DNA from: Cheilinus undulatus
Taxonomy: Eukaryota > Chordata > Actinopteri > Labriformes > Labridae
Reading direction: 5' to 3'
DNA: 64,000 nt
NCBI RefSeq assembly: GCF_018320785.1
Contig: NC_054882.1
Coordinates: 26,044,719-26,108,718 of the forward strand
Shown: positions 1-11,215 of the stretch, piece after piece
Layout of the letters: each line of letters opens with the position of its first letter
Position numbering within the stretch: the first letter of the stretch is position 1
Notes under the pieces: generated by a model
Databases searched by the model: none
Told to the model about the DNA's origin: nothing
Seen by the model: the letters and a program-made list of their open reading frames with translations, nothing else
Position numbers and translations under genes: made by a program

Positions 1-361
1 ATATACAAACTGTTCCATTTTTTTTCTGCTTAACAATGCATACAGGTCTATGATCAGTGGGTGGGAGTACTGTTAACCTACTGTATAAGCCACATTAATG
101 CATTATAGATTGTTCTATCTAATTAGCCTTCTGTAAATGCACATTGACTGTTTGCCGCTTGGCTTCAGCTAATACACTGTAGTCCTATCCAATCAAACAA
201 TAAAGGTAACAATGAGTCCTAGCCAATAAGAGACGAAGAAAGGCAGATGATGCCAAAAAATGCTAACCTTGCAATACACCCATTTCCTTGTTTCTCACTG
301 GTGAATCCATCTTGCAAAGCTCCCATCTGAACCGTTCTGGCCTGGTTAGAAAGTGACAGGA

Positions 362-390
362 CCAATCAGCGACGAGGGGCAGTATATTTA
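362..390 (+). promoter_or_regulatory. CCAAT box and TATA-like box inside transposon copy 1
   Basis: CCAAT lies at 362-366 and TATATTTA at 383-390, followed by a GTGACGTTAAC stretch at 408-418 and an ATG at 442. The same boxes and spacing occur on the opposite strand in the second copy, so the block belongs to the element. Promoter activity is inferred from motifs only. Confidence 0.45.
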
Positions 391-441
391 GGCGCAGCAG
401 AGTCGTGACGTTAACAAGCAGCAGCAAGAGCTGGTGCAGTT

Positions 442-534
442 ATGGAGAAAGAGATTAGCGTGGATGCTGTTAAAGCGCCAGTTTTATCAGAACTTGACAA
501 CATTTTTTTGTTAAAAGAAGAACAAAGAACTGCA
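442..534 (+). pseudogene. First coding exon of a helicase-like gene carried in transposon copy 1
   Basis: This is an open 31-codon exon from ATG 442 to a GTGAGT donor at 535. It ends with the residues LKEEQRTA. That ending resembles the segment just before the ATP-binding loop of RecQ/WRN-like helicases that are multicopy in fish genomes, where an LKEEQ-type stretch precedes the Walker motif. No Walker A or later helicase exon is found nearby, so this is an orphan first exon. The second copy keeps the same 31-codon frame despite several substitutions. The helicase label rests on a short match recalled from memory and is tentative. Confidence 0.4.
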
Positions 535-1913
535 GTGAGTTGTTTTGTTTTCAAAACAACGACAAAAGTCGAGTACTTACATATCTATAGTCGCCATGTT
601 TCACATTACTCCTCAGTAGCTGCACACGCGCAGCTCGATAGCAGCTACGTCATGTGTTTTGTTGCTCTGATTGGCCCGTAGAGATGTGAAAGACAAACCG
701 TTCACCCAATCACCCTCCAAGTTTTTTTTTCAAAGCCTCTGCCTTTTCTCAAATGTTTCCTATTAAAGCTTTCCCAGATGGATGTGTGAAACAAATCCAT
801 CTGGTGTGTCAGGTTAAAAAAATGCAACATACTACTGAATTATGTGCATCAGAGGGGATGTAGAAGTGGGTTTATTCTGGAGACTAAGATTAGAAATATA
901 CCTGCTGCATTCACCATTGTTTTGTGTTGCTGGAGGTCACCACTAAAGGGCATATGAGAGAGCTCAGGCTGTATAGTTGAGTGAGGTGTAAACTACAAAC
1001 ATGGAAACACATGTGGAGGTTACTATATTAACTGGCAAATTTCAATCGACTGCATTTGTGGATGTTGTCGTTACAGCAGCTGATGAAAATAGAGTCCCCG
1101 CAAAAGTCTTAAAGTCACCAGTTTACAGTCACTGCTTGAACTGAAACACCAATCTTATTTTTTGTTGTTTTACAGATTAAAGCAGCAAATTATTCAAACA
1201 AATGTATCTTTCACCAGCTGATATGACAGGCATGCTTGTCATCGTGTAGTGATAATAACACAGAGTGCAGATGTGGCTTATTACGGGACTTAGTTTTTAA
1301 GTTGATCAAAATACACAAGACCTCTCCTTTATATTCTTTCATACAAAAAAGGAAACAGCAAAGTTGTGAAAATCATACCAAAACAGCACCTCACTGAGAA
1401 AAAATGTGTCAAGAACAAGGCCACATTAGGTAGCATATTGTCCACCATGTATGCTGCCAGAAGCCCACTGTATTTATCTCAGCTTTTGTGGTTACTTGTT
1501 GCTGATGTTGAGAATCAAGTTTTGGCTGCTTAGTAGGTGGCGGCCTCATGCACTTATCCTTAGCATCTCACCCTGTGCAGATATATGCAAAGGTTTGATG
1601 TGGAGTCCATGGCAGTGGAGAGATGCTTCTGCCGGCACACGGTTTACACTTCACAGCCACATTCTTGTCCTTCTGTGAAACACATCCAAGTAGTGATCAT
1701 ATCTCCAGGCATCTTAAAAAGTCCTGATTTGAGCTGCTTTGCCATTTCCCTCACCTTCCTCCATGGACTTGAGAGGGTGTGTCAGTCATGTGAAATGGTG
1801 AGTGTTGCATGAGTGCGCATTGAAAGGGCTCGCGTTTTAAACTTAGTTGGAGGATTTACAGTAATGGTAGGAATAAGAAAACTATTTTACAGTGAAAGTA
1901 ATGTGGTCACCTG

Positions 1914-2068
1914 GGTGGAAAGTAACTAACTACATTTACTCGAAGTAGTGTAATTGAGTATTTGTTGGGTACTTGTATGAAATCAGTACTTTTACTTCTA
2001 CTTAAGTAAGTTCAACCAGATTAACTGTACTTTTACTTGAGCACAATACTCTTGTACTTTTTTCCACC
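1914..2068. repeat. Short TIR element of the TACTTTTACTT-rich teleost family
   Basis: GGTGGAAAGTAACTAA at the left is mirrored by GTACTTTTTTCCACC at the right, with many TACTT or ACTTGAGTA units between. This layout is typical of abundant short elements in fish genomes. The class is not determined. Confidence 0.5.
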
Positions 2069-2559
2069 TCTGTTTACTAGCACATAGTGAGAGAATGACT
2101 TCACATCACATACCATTTCATTTTTTTCACTCGAGTGTAATTTTATCTCCGTTCTGAATGAAATGCTCTTCAGTGTTGGAGTTACTTGACAGTGTTGATC
2201 CACCAGTATTACTTCAACTCTGTGAAGAGTCAATTGATCTAAGCTCTGCCCAATGCCATTTAAAATCTGGGGGGATCTATGGGCAGAGTTCCAATCATGT
2301 CCTTGTGCAGAGTGTTTAGATGCGTCTTAGTTGTGTTTGTATGTTGCCTGTTACAGTGATCCCTGCTGGGCTTCGTCTGCTTATGTTTCTGGTGGATTGT
2401 TGTGTTATGACTTTTATTAACACGGTCATTTTTGCTGTGTATTTGACTTTATTATAGAGTTGTGACTATTTCTGAGCCACCTGGTTGGAGATCTATTCCC
2501 TTGTTGTTTTTGCCAAAAAGGAATGATCATATTTTACTGTACAATGCCGCAGTAGCTAC

Positions 2560-2700
2560 CCAGTAAAGTAGACTTTAAAGAGAATACTTTTTACTTTTAC
2601 TTGAGTAGATTTATAGACCAATACATTTACTTGTACTTTAGTTAATTTTAACCTAAGTAACTGTACTTCTACTTGAGTACAACAGTTACAGTAACATATT
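2560..2700. repeat. Second patch of the TACTTTTACTT-rich repeat
   Basis: The stretch repeats TACTTTTACTTGAGTA-like units and resembles the copy at 1914-2068, but clear ends are missing. It is probably a decayed copy. Confidence 0.4.
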
Positions 2701-2878
2701 ACTTTGTACCAAACACTAGCAGCCATGATGCTTTTACATGCATGCAACAGCAAGTTTATCTCAGGCCTAAGTGGGCTAGACTCTGTATACCCTGCACTAC
2801 ACCACTGTCTGTGACTGTTGTTTTCTTTTCTGGAGTTGTAACAGTGCACCAATTAAACTACACAATCATGCAGACTGA

Positions 2879-3446
2879 CGGATCTTGTAACCTGACATGC
2901 CAGATGGATTTGTTTCACACATCCATCTGTAAAACCTTCAATACTAACCATTTGGGAAAGGGCAGAAGCTTTGGAAAAAAACTCAGAGTGTGACTGGATG
3001 AACGTTCTGTCTGACATATCTTTACGGGCCAATCAGAGCAACAAAACACGAGACATAGCTGCGACAGAGGTGCGCGTGCACAGCTACGCAAACCATGGCG
3101 ACTATAGACATGTAAGTACAAGGCTTTTGTCGTTTTTGAAAAGAAAACAACTCACTGCTGTTCTTTGTTCTTCTTTTAACGAAGAAATGTTGTCAAGTTC
3201 TGATAAAACTGTCACTTTAGCAGCGTCCATGCTAAGCTCTTCCACCATAATTGCACCGGCCTCTTGTTGCTGCTTGTTAACGTCACGACTCTGCTGCGCC
3301 TAAATATACTGCCCCTCGTCGCTGATTGGTCCTGTCACTTTCTAACCAGGCCAGAACGGTTCAGATGGGAGCTTTGCAAGATGGATTTGCCAGTGAGAAA
3401 CAAGGAAACGGGCGTATCCATCTGCTTTGCAAGGTTACGGATCAGA
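2879..3446 (-). mobile_element. ~550-bp DNA transposon copy 2, inverted relative to copy 1
   Basis: The element runs 2888-3437 and aligns along its whole length with the reverse complement of 264-816. That includes the CCAAT and TATA boxes, the 31-codon exon and the donor. The outer end begins TAACCTTGCAAAGCAGATGG and the inner end is its imperfect mirror. Flanks are CGGATCTTG at 2879-2887 and CGGATCAGA at 3438-3446, matching at six of nine positions. That suggests a worn target duplication and an independent insertion, not the far end of one larger element. Confidence 0.7.
3156..3248 (-). pseudogene. First coding exon of the helicase-like gene in transposon copy 2
   Basis: The ATG is at 3248-3246, followed by 31 open codons, and the exon ends at a GTGAGT donor (complement of 3150-3155). 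The residues SELDN and LKEEQRTA are shared with copy 1, while the start of the peptide differs at several positions. No following helicase exon is seen on this strand. Whether it is transcribed cannot be told from sequence. Confidence 0.4.
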
Positions 3447-3454
3447 ATCCCCCT

Positions 3455-3608
3455 TGTTGGGGGTCAGATGGCCTAGTGCCCCATGTAATTGGGCGGCCCA
3501 GGTTCCTTTCCTGCTCCTCCTCCCCTGCTCTCTCATCCCCAACTCCAACTCTATCCACTGTCCTCCTCTCTAAAATAAAAGCATAAAAAGCCCCAAAAAT
3601 CTATTTTA
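3455..3608 (+). repeat. tRNA-derived SINE, 3' part
   Basis: A degenerate body (ATGGCCTAGTGCCCCATGTA) leads to a CT-rich stretch and the tail ATAAAAAGCCCCAAAAAT. The same tail ends the copy at 16063-16247. The tRNA-like 5' promoter part is worn or missing here. Confidence 0.6.
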
Positions 3609-5825
3609 AAATAATCTCACTTAGGCTTTAAAAAAAAAGCTGAAAAACTGTGCACAGCCTCTTGTCTGATGAACATGCCAGCATATGCCGACTGAAAGTG
3701 AACACAAAATATATTTAAAAATGTTCAGTTGGTTGTGCCTGGCACAGAAAGAAATTAAAACTGCATGACCTAAAAAAGTGACAGGATTTGTAAGATAAAA
3801 CAGATTTGACAATGAAGCTGTATGAATATGTACGGCTTAGCCCAGCAACAGCTGAACGGATTATGAAAACAATATTGTAAAACAGACATGGTTGATTTCC
3901 TGCTCCATAAAAGACTCAGTAGGTTATTAATTTTATTTGCAGTACTTGGTCTCCTCATTTGCAGCTTTTGTTCCCGATATTTCTATGTGTATAATCTATC
4001 AAGCAGTAACAATAACTGACTTCAGCACATGTGGATCCTTTTGTAATGAATTGGCATGGTTAAACAGTTAATTCTCTCCTTCATTATGGATGATTCACCT
4101 CTTGGAGAGGCGAATATTGTTTCTTGACCTTAATTTACTCCAGCGATTGTTCTCATACGTTACAGCATTTATGCTTCTTCAGGAATGTGTGCGAGCATTA
4201 ACTCTATGTGTGGTTAAAGACTGTCTTAAAAACAGAGCAGAGGAGAGAGAGACCAGGCTTCAACTTATCTAAAAATCAGAATAATGCTTGTAATGGACTC
4301 TCCCTGGAGTAGCCACTTGACATCCTGTTGAAGATGTCCAATAATCACATCACCTATTTGGGTCACAGGAGCGCTGGGAGGCCATGAAGATCCAGACTGT
4401 TCTTTCTTCAAGTAGGAAAAACATGTCAAACGTAATTATCCTTCAGCAGAAAAGTATGTCAAACTATTGATGACATATAAAATAAATGCCTCTGAGTATA
4501 ATGCCGAATTAGTGTCAGGAGTTAATATGAAGTGCAGCATTGTATGTATGATGCTGACTGCCAAGTATGCATTGAAATCAAAGTTATTAAAAGAAGGACA
4601 AGCTTATCCGTGCATGATATGACAACTCCTGAGAAGCTGTCCTCACTTTAACCTGCTTGTTTCTGTATAATGTGAAAACTATTCATCCATCCAGGGAGTA
4701 AAACCATTAATAGTAGCTTGTTTATATGACTCTCCCTTGAACTAGACATCCATTTAGTGGCTATTGATTATCAGCTCAATGATTTCACATAAAAGTAATG
4801 CACTCCATCCTGAGGTTGTCATGGTGTTTAGTGAGAAACATCTGCAATGTTTCCGCCAGAACATCCAAAGCGATGAAATAGAAGAACAGCAGGGATTGAT
4901 ATATGTTTGTGATTAAAAACAAATTAGGACATTTCCACCCTTCTGAGCATGCTATATCCCAAAGTTCATCTTTAGAGCAACAAGTGAGCACATGCCAGTC
5001 ATATAAGTGTTGTTAAATGGATGGAGGGAGCCATTGTAATGTTCGCCTGGAGCTTCTTCTTCTGGATTACATGTGTGTATGGATTTGCCAGATATAACAG
5101 CTGGATCCTTTCATGCACGAGTTCATAAAAAAAACAACTCCTAACAGCAACAAAATAAACCGCACTACTAGGTCATCTTTAGGTCTAAGTCTTCTGTGTT
5201 CTACTTCTTTAGATCAGTAAAAGGTTACAGATAGTTGTGTCCCAATTCAGGGGTTGCATCCTCCAGAGTCTACAAAAGATATGGCCTCCATATTCGGTTC
5301 ACCTGCGGTATATCTGTCAGAAAAACATGATTCTAGATTCTAAGTTCTTTGAAATTTATAAGATCTAAAATGCACTTCACCTGCATAAATGCAGACCTTT
5401 AATTAATCTCACCGCAAATGGTTGTTGAAAAAGAATATCGTTATTGTGTTTTCCTCCCTTCCTTTTACCTGTAATTTATGCTGCCCGTGTCTGTATCATT
5501 ATATTTTTGCCTTATTAATTAGTGTCTCGTCTACATTCACTCAGTCTCACATTGGGTCTCTCTCATACGGTTTTGTACTTAGTCCTCCTGGGACGTGAGC
5601 TTTCCCTTGTCATGCATTTTGATACCTCCTACTTTTTGGGATTAGAGACAGGGGTCTGGCTGCAGACTCTTCATCTCTCAGCATCTATTTTTGAACTGAA
5701 ATACAAGCTAAAACTTTTTAAAATAAAATAGGATTAAACTTCCATTTGGGGTTAGGGTACAGTTAGGATACCGAAAGTTAAAAGCTAAAAACCTGACCTG
5801 CAAAACCTGATAACGAAATGTTTAA
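3609..5825. other. Gene-free stretch, nothing recognised
   Basis: This is AT-rich sequence with only short open frames that lack family resemblance, and no clear repeat ends. It may be intron or flank of FSIP1, whose last exons were not found. Confidence 0.4.
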
Positions 5826-6130
5826 CTAGAATGGCCGTCTGAGGCAGCAGATCCACGCTGTCCCACCTAGGAACTCATGCTCCCATTGATTACTATGTTG
5901 TTCAAAATTTCGAAGTCCGAGAAAAACCGAACGGGTGCGCTGATCTTCACCAAAATCTAATAGATTCTTGCCTGTCACTATCCCAATATTCCCTGAAAGT
6001 TTGGTGAGGATATGACTTTCCGTTCTCGAGTTATCTTGTACATATACAAACAAGCAAACAAACAAGCAAACAAACAAAGATACGGAACCCTTTATATTAC
6101 CCCCTGCCAATTTCATCGGCGTGGGTAATA
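5826..6130 (+). repeat. RTE-type LINE 3' end fragment
   Basis: It contains the phrases CACCAAAATCTAATAGATTC and GAGTTATCTTGTACATATAC, then an (AAAC)/(AAGC)n run at 6046-6079, and ends near GGCGTGGGTAATAA. This order is the 3' untranslated end of RTE LINEs in fish. A related fragment lies at 54790-54998. No reverse transcriptase is left. Confidence 0.55.
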
Positions 6131-6179
6131 AAGCTGATTCAACAGTCTGCTTACAGGAAAAAAGCTTGTCAGAACATTC

Positions 6180-6400
6180 TAACGTAGCAAGAGTAGCACA
6201 TTTAGCACTATTAGCTGCATAACTTACATAGACAGCATAGCCTATGTAGCTAACCTAGCAAAAGCTAAGCTTACAAAGCAGCTACGTAAGCTACATAGGT
6301 ATGTTCCATTGTCTACATAGTTACATTAGCTTAAGCTACATTTGCTTAAGCTCATATTGCTAAAGCTAACTTAGCTACATACAGCAAACATAACAGTAAC
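6180..6400. repeat. Degenerate GCTA/AGCTAA-rich tandem stretch
   Basis: About 200 bp is built of irregularly spaced AGCTA, GCTAA and TTAGCT units, many mutually palindromic. It reads as a decayed minisatellite. No coding frame crosses it. Confidence 0.5.
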
Positions 6401-9400
6401 AGCACTTCTGGTCTGAAAAAGACAGCATTGATTAACTGTATGTGACCATCAGAGATTTTCGTCTCCTATTTCGCATTTCAAATTGTTCTTGTGTCATTTG
6501 GATTTTTTCTGCCGTCTTAAATTAAGAGTTACTGACTTCCTGTGTTGATACAGACCTGTTATTATTGGCAGCTTTAAGATTATGACATGAACTTATCCGT
6601 GGAAAAAAAAACTGATATGGACTGAAAAGGAAATAAGGGGACAGTGAAAAGTGAAATGTTTGGTAAGGAAAATTATATATATATATATAAAACAATCAGT
6701 TATAACCATATTTTAATCAAACATTTTAAGTATGATTTTTTGGAGGTGTTTCTCTATTTGTTATATTTTTTGTTGTAAAGGGCAAACATTTATTTGCTCT
6801 GATCTCAAAGTTAAGAATTCATTAGTTTTAATCCACATCTAGCTGAACCACACCCAACATCATGATCAGTGGTTCCACATTTTATCATTTTTCAAAAATA
6901 ATTCCATGTTTCGGTTTTGCAGTGTTAGAGTAAAAAAAATTAAATAAATAAATTTTAAAAAATCTATAAAATAAATGTATTTTACTTAATTCTTTATTTA
7001 AATATATCCAGGTGTTTTTGAAGAGGTGTGCTTAAGATGATCTAAAATATGTTTTTGTATTTTACGAGATAATAGCAAAATATTGCTAAATATGCTAGAT
7101 TAAACAAATTGTACACTTTTTATTGTTTCTGGACACAGGTTGCCCCATCTTGCTTTGATGCCCCACATACAAATTTATTAAAATACCTAAACAAGTCTGT
7201 GGCACAAAATAAAAAAAGAACCCAACATGAAGTTTCTCCTGAATGTGAGATCCTACAGTTTTCTACTTCTCTTATTTTTCTGCTCTTGGTAGAGAAATCT
7301 GTCCTGAAAATGCATCCCAGACAAATAAAAATCAGTGTAGACTAACTTTTATCACATGCAATTTATACTCACTTTTACTTGTAAACTGTTGGTTTCTTAC
7401 AAAAATCTGTCCAAGCTAGTCCCGATGTCGTCATACAAGCACTTGCTGTTCAGTGATATTGAAGATTGCAGCTGATAAAACTTGTTAAAGTTGCAGCCGA
7501 ATCAAACTACAACTACAACTACCTTAAACAGTTTTGTGTTGAGACAGGCTGTAGAGCATTTTGGTGAGAATGGCTGCCATCTTTAATGGGCACTAAAAAT
7601 TTTAATGTGCTTTCGGGACCACAAGATGGCACACAAAGTGTCCAAGAATGAGGCTTTTAGGTCGAAGTTCAGCAAAATTAAGAGTAATGATGCAGGGGAC
7701 CAAAAATGTCCTCATATGAGGACAGTGGGACGTAGGAGGTTACAATCTTGTTATCAAATAGAGCATTCAAAATGTTGTACAATGAACTTTCGCATACTGA
7801 GACACAAAGGAGGCACCAGCCGCTTCCTTCATGGCCTGAGAAAAGTAGGACACATTTGTTGGCTGCATTTGAAGGAGCTTTCAAGCTGGGTGAGTCGCTG
7901 TGATGCAAGTCTTAAAAAAACATCTTTCAGAAAAAGCAGCCCTGAATTGAGACACAGCTAACATGTGTGTCAGCAGTTGAATCAAAAAGACTCCTGCAAA
8001 CTAATTAACACCTTTTATGACCTTTTTAACTATAGAAGAAAGCATCTAAAATTTAAAAAACAACTGGAGAGGTGGAAAGAAAAAAGAGACTTCTGGGCAT
8101 TTTTTGCATCATGATACAAAGATGTAGGAAAAAGCCCTTAATGGGTTTTCCCTTAAAAAACACTTACTATGTGATGTGAATGCTGGCCAACATTACAAAC
8201 AGCAGCTTGTTTAAGCATGAAGTAGCCACAGAACAGTTCATTGGCCTTGATTCTGAGGGCCTTTGTAATATCAAAAATGTATGTAGGCCAGATTGAGTCA
8301 CTCTGTTGTTAAAAAACAGGCTACAAACATAATGAAAACTGCATGTTTCTGTTCCGTTACCAGTTTATTGGGTAATTTAATGCCATACTATAGCCCAGCA
8401 GTAATTCCCATATTTTTGTCTATTATTAGAGTGTTAATATAAACCATCCACATATTTCATTACATTAATTGTTTGTGGTGAAGTAGGGCTTAACACTTTG
8501 AGAATTTATACTATTAAGATCAGAGAAGAGACTGCAAACCTGCACCTGATTATTAGTACTTATTTGCAGTTCCTTGTAATTCACTGTGACAGTCCACTTT
8601 TTTAGCCATTGATTTTAATTAGCTTGAAAATATACTCCCTGTGTTTGCAGACAATGCCTTTTGTAAACGACCTTCAGCTACACATTCCGGAGGGACAGCG
8701 CTGTTTGATAAAAAGGAGCCTAGCATGCTGACTCACCCACAGAGAGGTAGCTGATGTTGTTCAGAACAGCACTCTCAGAAGTTACTTTCTGTTTCTCTCC
8801 CTCACTCTCTCTGCGAATCTGAACTATAGTACGAGCTCTGGCTGTGCCACGTGGACCCAGGCTACCTGCCAAGACCCATCCACATGCCTTGCCACGAGCA
8901 CTCCCTGTGAGAGCTCAGGAGCAAAATGTTCAGAGGCAATGGCCATTTCTTTCTCTGTCTCTCAAACTGATATTTCATGACCTGTGGTCAGGATGTGTCA
9001 CGTTATTAGGCAGAAGGTGCTCTAATGCAGATGCATGTTAAAATCTGCCTGAAACTTAACTAGGTAATGCAAACAAACATTCTCATCATGCACCTCCCTC
9101 CACACTCAAAGGCATAATCTAGTTCATGACACCAGTTTTCCTTTGCCCTCAATCTCTGTGAAAATAGAACGCAAATCAATCTAGTACGACACCATGGGAG
9201 GGTTTGTCAGCATCTGTGTATCACTGCCTTCAAATGTCCCAGATATGAGTTTTTTTTTTTAATTCAAGTTTGAATCTGGGGTAACGACTAGATGACTGCT
9301 GTACATTCCTGAACTATTAGGAGATTTACTTTGAGGTCATCTGGACTTTATACATGTTTTTTTTTCCCTTCAGAATTGAGGGTGGTCTACAGCAATCACT

Positions 9401-10689
9401 ATTGCGCAGATCAAAACCTCCTGCTGCCTCTGACAATCAAAGAAGCATGTTGAACGGGATACCGGGTTGAGATATTCACGCCACCTGTGTGTTCTCCATA
9501 GCATAATCCAGCAAGCAATCAGAGGTTGAGGAATATTTCATCTGAAGGTTTTACTCTTCTTGTTTTGGAAGATGATCTTGCCTCGTGATACCTCCAGACC
9601 ATAGTAAATACCACACTGTCTATGGCTTTTACTGTGGTTAAGAGAGATCCTCCAACATGCATCAAGTTGCTAATATAAGGTAATTTTAGTGTTTGCCAAA
9701 TAATGACACGCGCTGAATGAATTCAAACAACAACTTAAAGTAGACCATTTAGATATTTATCTAAAACATCTGGAGGGAAAATACATCCAAGCATCTTTTT
9801 GCACTTCTTGTCCCCCCGACATGTGCTGCTGTGTATTGTCAGGCTCAGCATCTGACCTAGATTTCAGCTGCTAAAAGGTTTACGTTGAGGTTTTATGTTT
9901 TTCAACACCAGAGATAAAACAGGCAGTGCACTCTGTTTATCAGTATTTCTAAGGAGTGTTCACCAGCGAAAGGCTAGCTTTGACCAGCCATGACCTGTTG
10001 TTGTAACCATTTCAGAGGATTTGTTCAAATTGAAGAAAATAGAAAACAGAAAGTATTTTTGAACTGAAGGTGTAGAAGATTTCACCTTTTTTTAAGCTCA
10101 AATTGAACCTGAATTAGCTATCTACATGGTTTGCTAGCTTTACACTGTTATTAAAGATGCTAGCTAGCAAATTTGTCTCAAATATCTTTTCAGTGACTTT
10201 CTGCTTCAGTCATAAAAGCCCGACATTAATTTGACCAAAAATGGGAAGTTTATTTTGCTTTAAATTTGGACAGAGCAAGACTAACAGTTGCAAAGCTAGC
10301 ATGGTAGCTTTATGCTAACCTCCCACATATGACAATGGCTTCCATTTCTCAGTCTATGTTTCTGAAACGCAATAAAAGATGAGTTTCGCTTTTTATTTAG
10401 GCAACTGAGATGAGTATAGAAATATTTTAAAGCAATTTTTATTGCTATGAGTTAAAAGGTTTATGTACTGTGTCAGTACACAGCTAGTAGTGGCAGTTTG
10501 GACACTAGTGTTTGCAAGCTAACAGCTTGTAGCAGATTAAAATAATCATTTAAATTTTTTTAGACACTAAACTTAGGTCAGCGTGGTTTTAGAGACTATA
10601 TAATTCAATGATTAAAAATGTTTTTAACTACACAGTTAGCTTGACACTAGTAACAGACTATACCTGCACATTTTTTTCTTAATTTGAAC
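6401..10689. other. Gene-free stretch with minor low-complexity DNA
   Basis: No exon is recognised. A short (TA)n run lies at 6673-6689. The 118-codon plus frame at 7605-7961 is lysine/arginine-rich, with no family resemblance, and is probably repeat-derived or chance. Confidence 0.4.
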
Positions 10690-11215
10690 TATATGGACAG
10701 CAGCCCTGAGACTCCCACAGTAATGTGGGGAGCACTGCTGTAATATGGAGTCCCAGGGCTGCTGCTGCAGTGAGCTATCAGGTCCCTCACTAACCAGAGT
10801 GACAGCAGTGTTGGCATACAAGGCACAAAATTCAACACGTTCCCAGTGCGTGTTGGCCTCAGCCAGGGCTGCCCCTTTTCAAAGATTCTGTTTGTGATTT
10901 TCAAGGACCTCAAGGGGCAGCCAGGGGGAGGAAGTTTTTCGGTTGGGTGACCTTAGATTGTCTTTTCAGCTAAGGACCTACAGCAGGCACTGGGACAGAT
11001 TGTGGCTGAGTGCAAAGCAGTTGGGATGAGGGTCAGCACCTCTAAGTGTGGCGCCATGGCTCTCTGCCGGAAAATGGTGGATTGCTCCCTCCAGGTGGGG
11101 AGAGTGTCTTTTGCCCAAGTGAAGGAATTCAAGTATCTCAGGGTCTTGTTAGTGAGTGAGTGAATGGACCACGAGATCAACAGCTCCCTCTGCAAGCTGC
11201 ATTTTAAAACCCTCC
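10690..11215 (+). mobile_element. Non-LTR retrotransposon (LINE) reverse transcriptase remnant
   Basis: Translation with frameshifts gives QGCPL, then DLQQALGQIVAECKAVGM, VSTSK and VKEFKYL in order. These are the fingers-palm blocks after the catalytic region of LINE reverse transcriptases found in many fish. The FADD-type catalytic box and the ends are missing and there is an internal stop, so it is dead. Confidence 0.7.

Larger units (their letters stand above)
255..825 (+). mobile_element. ~553-bp DNA transposon copy 1, with 9-bp target duplication
   Basis: The element runs 264-816. It is bounded by imperfect inverted ends: TAACC at 264 and GGTTA ending at 816, with an AGATGGAT-type block about 22 bp in from the inner end. 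The exact 9-bp direct repeat AAAAAATGC flanks it at 255-263 and 817-825, the mark of an insertion. A second copy lies inverted at 2888-3437. A 9-bp duplication fits Mutator-like elements, but no transposase is visible, so the superfamily is inference. Inside are a CCAAT box, a TATA-like box and a 31-codon open exon ending at a GTGAGT donor. It is non-autonomous. Confidence 0.75.
826..2878. other. Gene-free spacer between the two inverted transposon copies
   Basis: No exon is recognised. The short frames at 1451-1812 and 2673-2870 lack any family resemblance. Two patches of a TACTT-rich teleost repeat lie within it at 1914-2068 and 2560-2700. Confidence 0.5.

Noticed and set aside
264-3437. 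One 3.2-kb transposon with ~550-bp terminal inverted repeats
   Set aside because: Copy 1 has its own exact 9-bp duplication on both sides and copy 2 a partial one, so two separate insertions explain the data better.
7605-7961. 118-codon plus frame as a gene
   Set aside because: No family resemblance, no conserved splice structure, and a comparable antisense frame is present.
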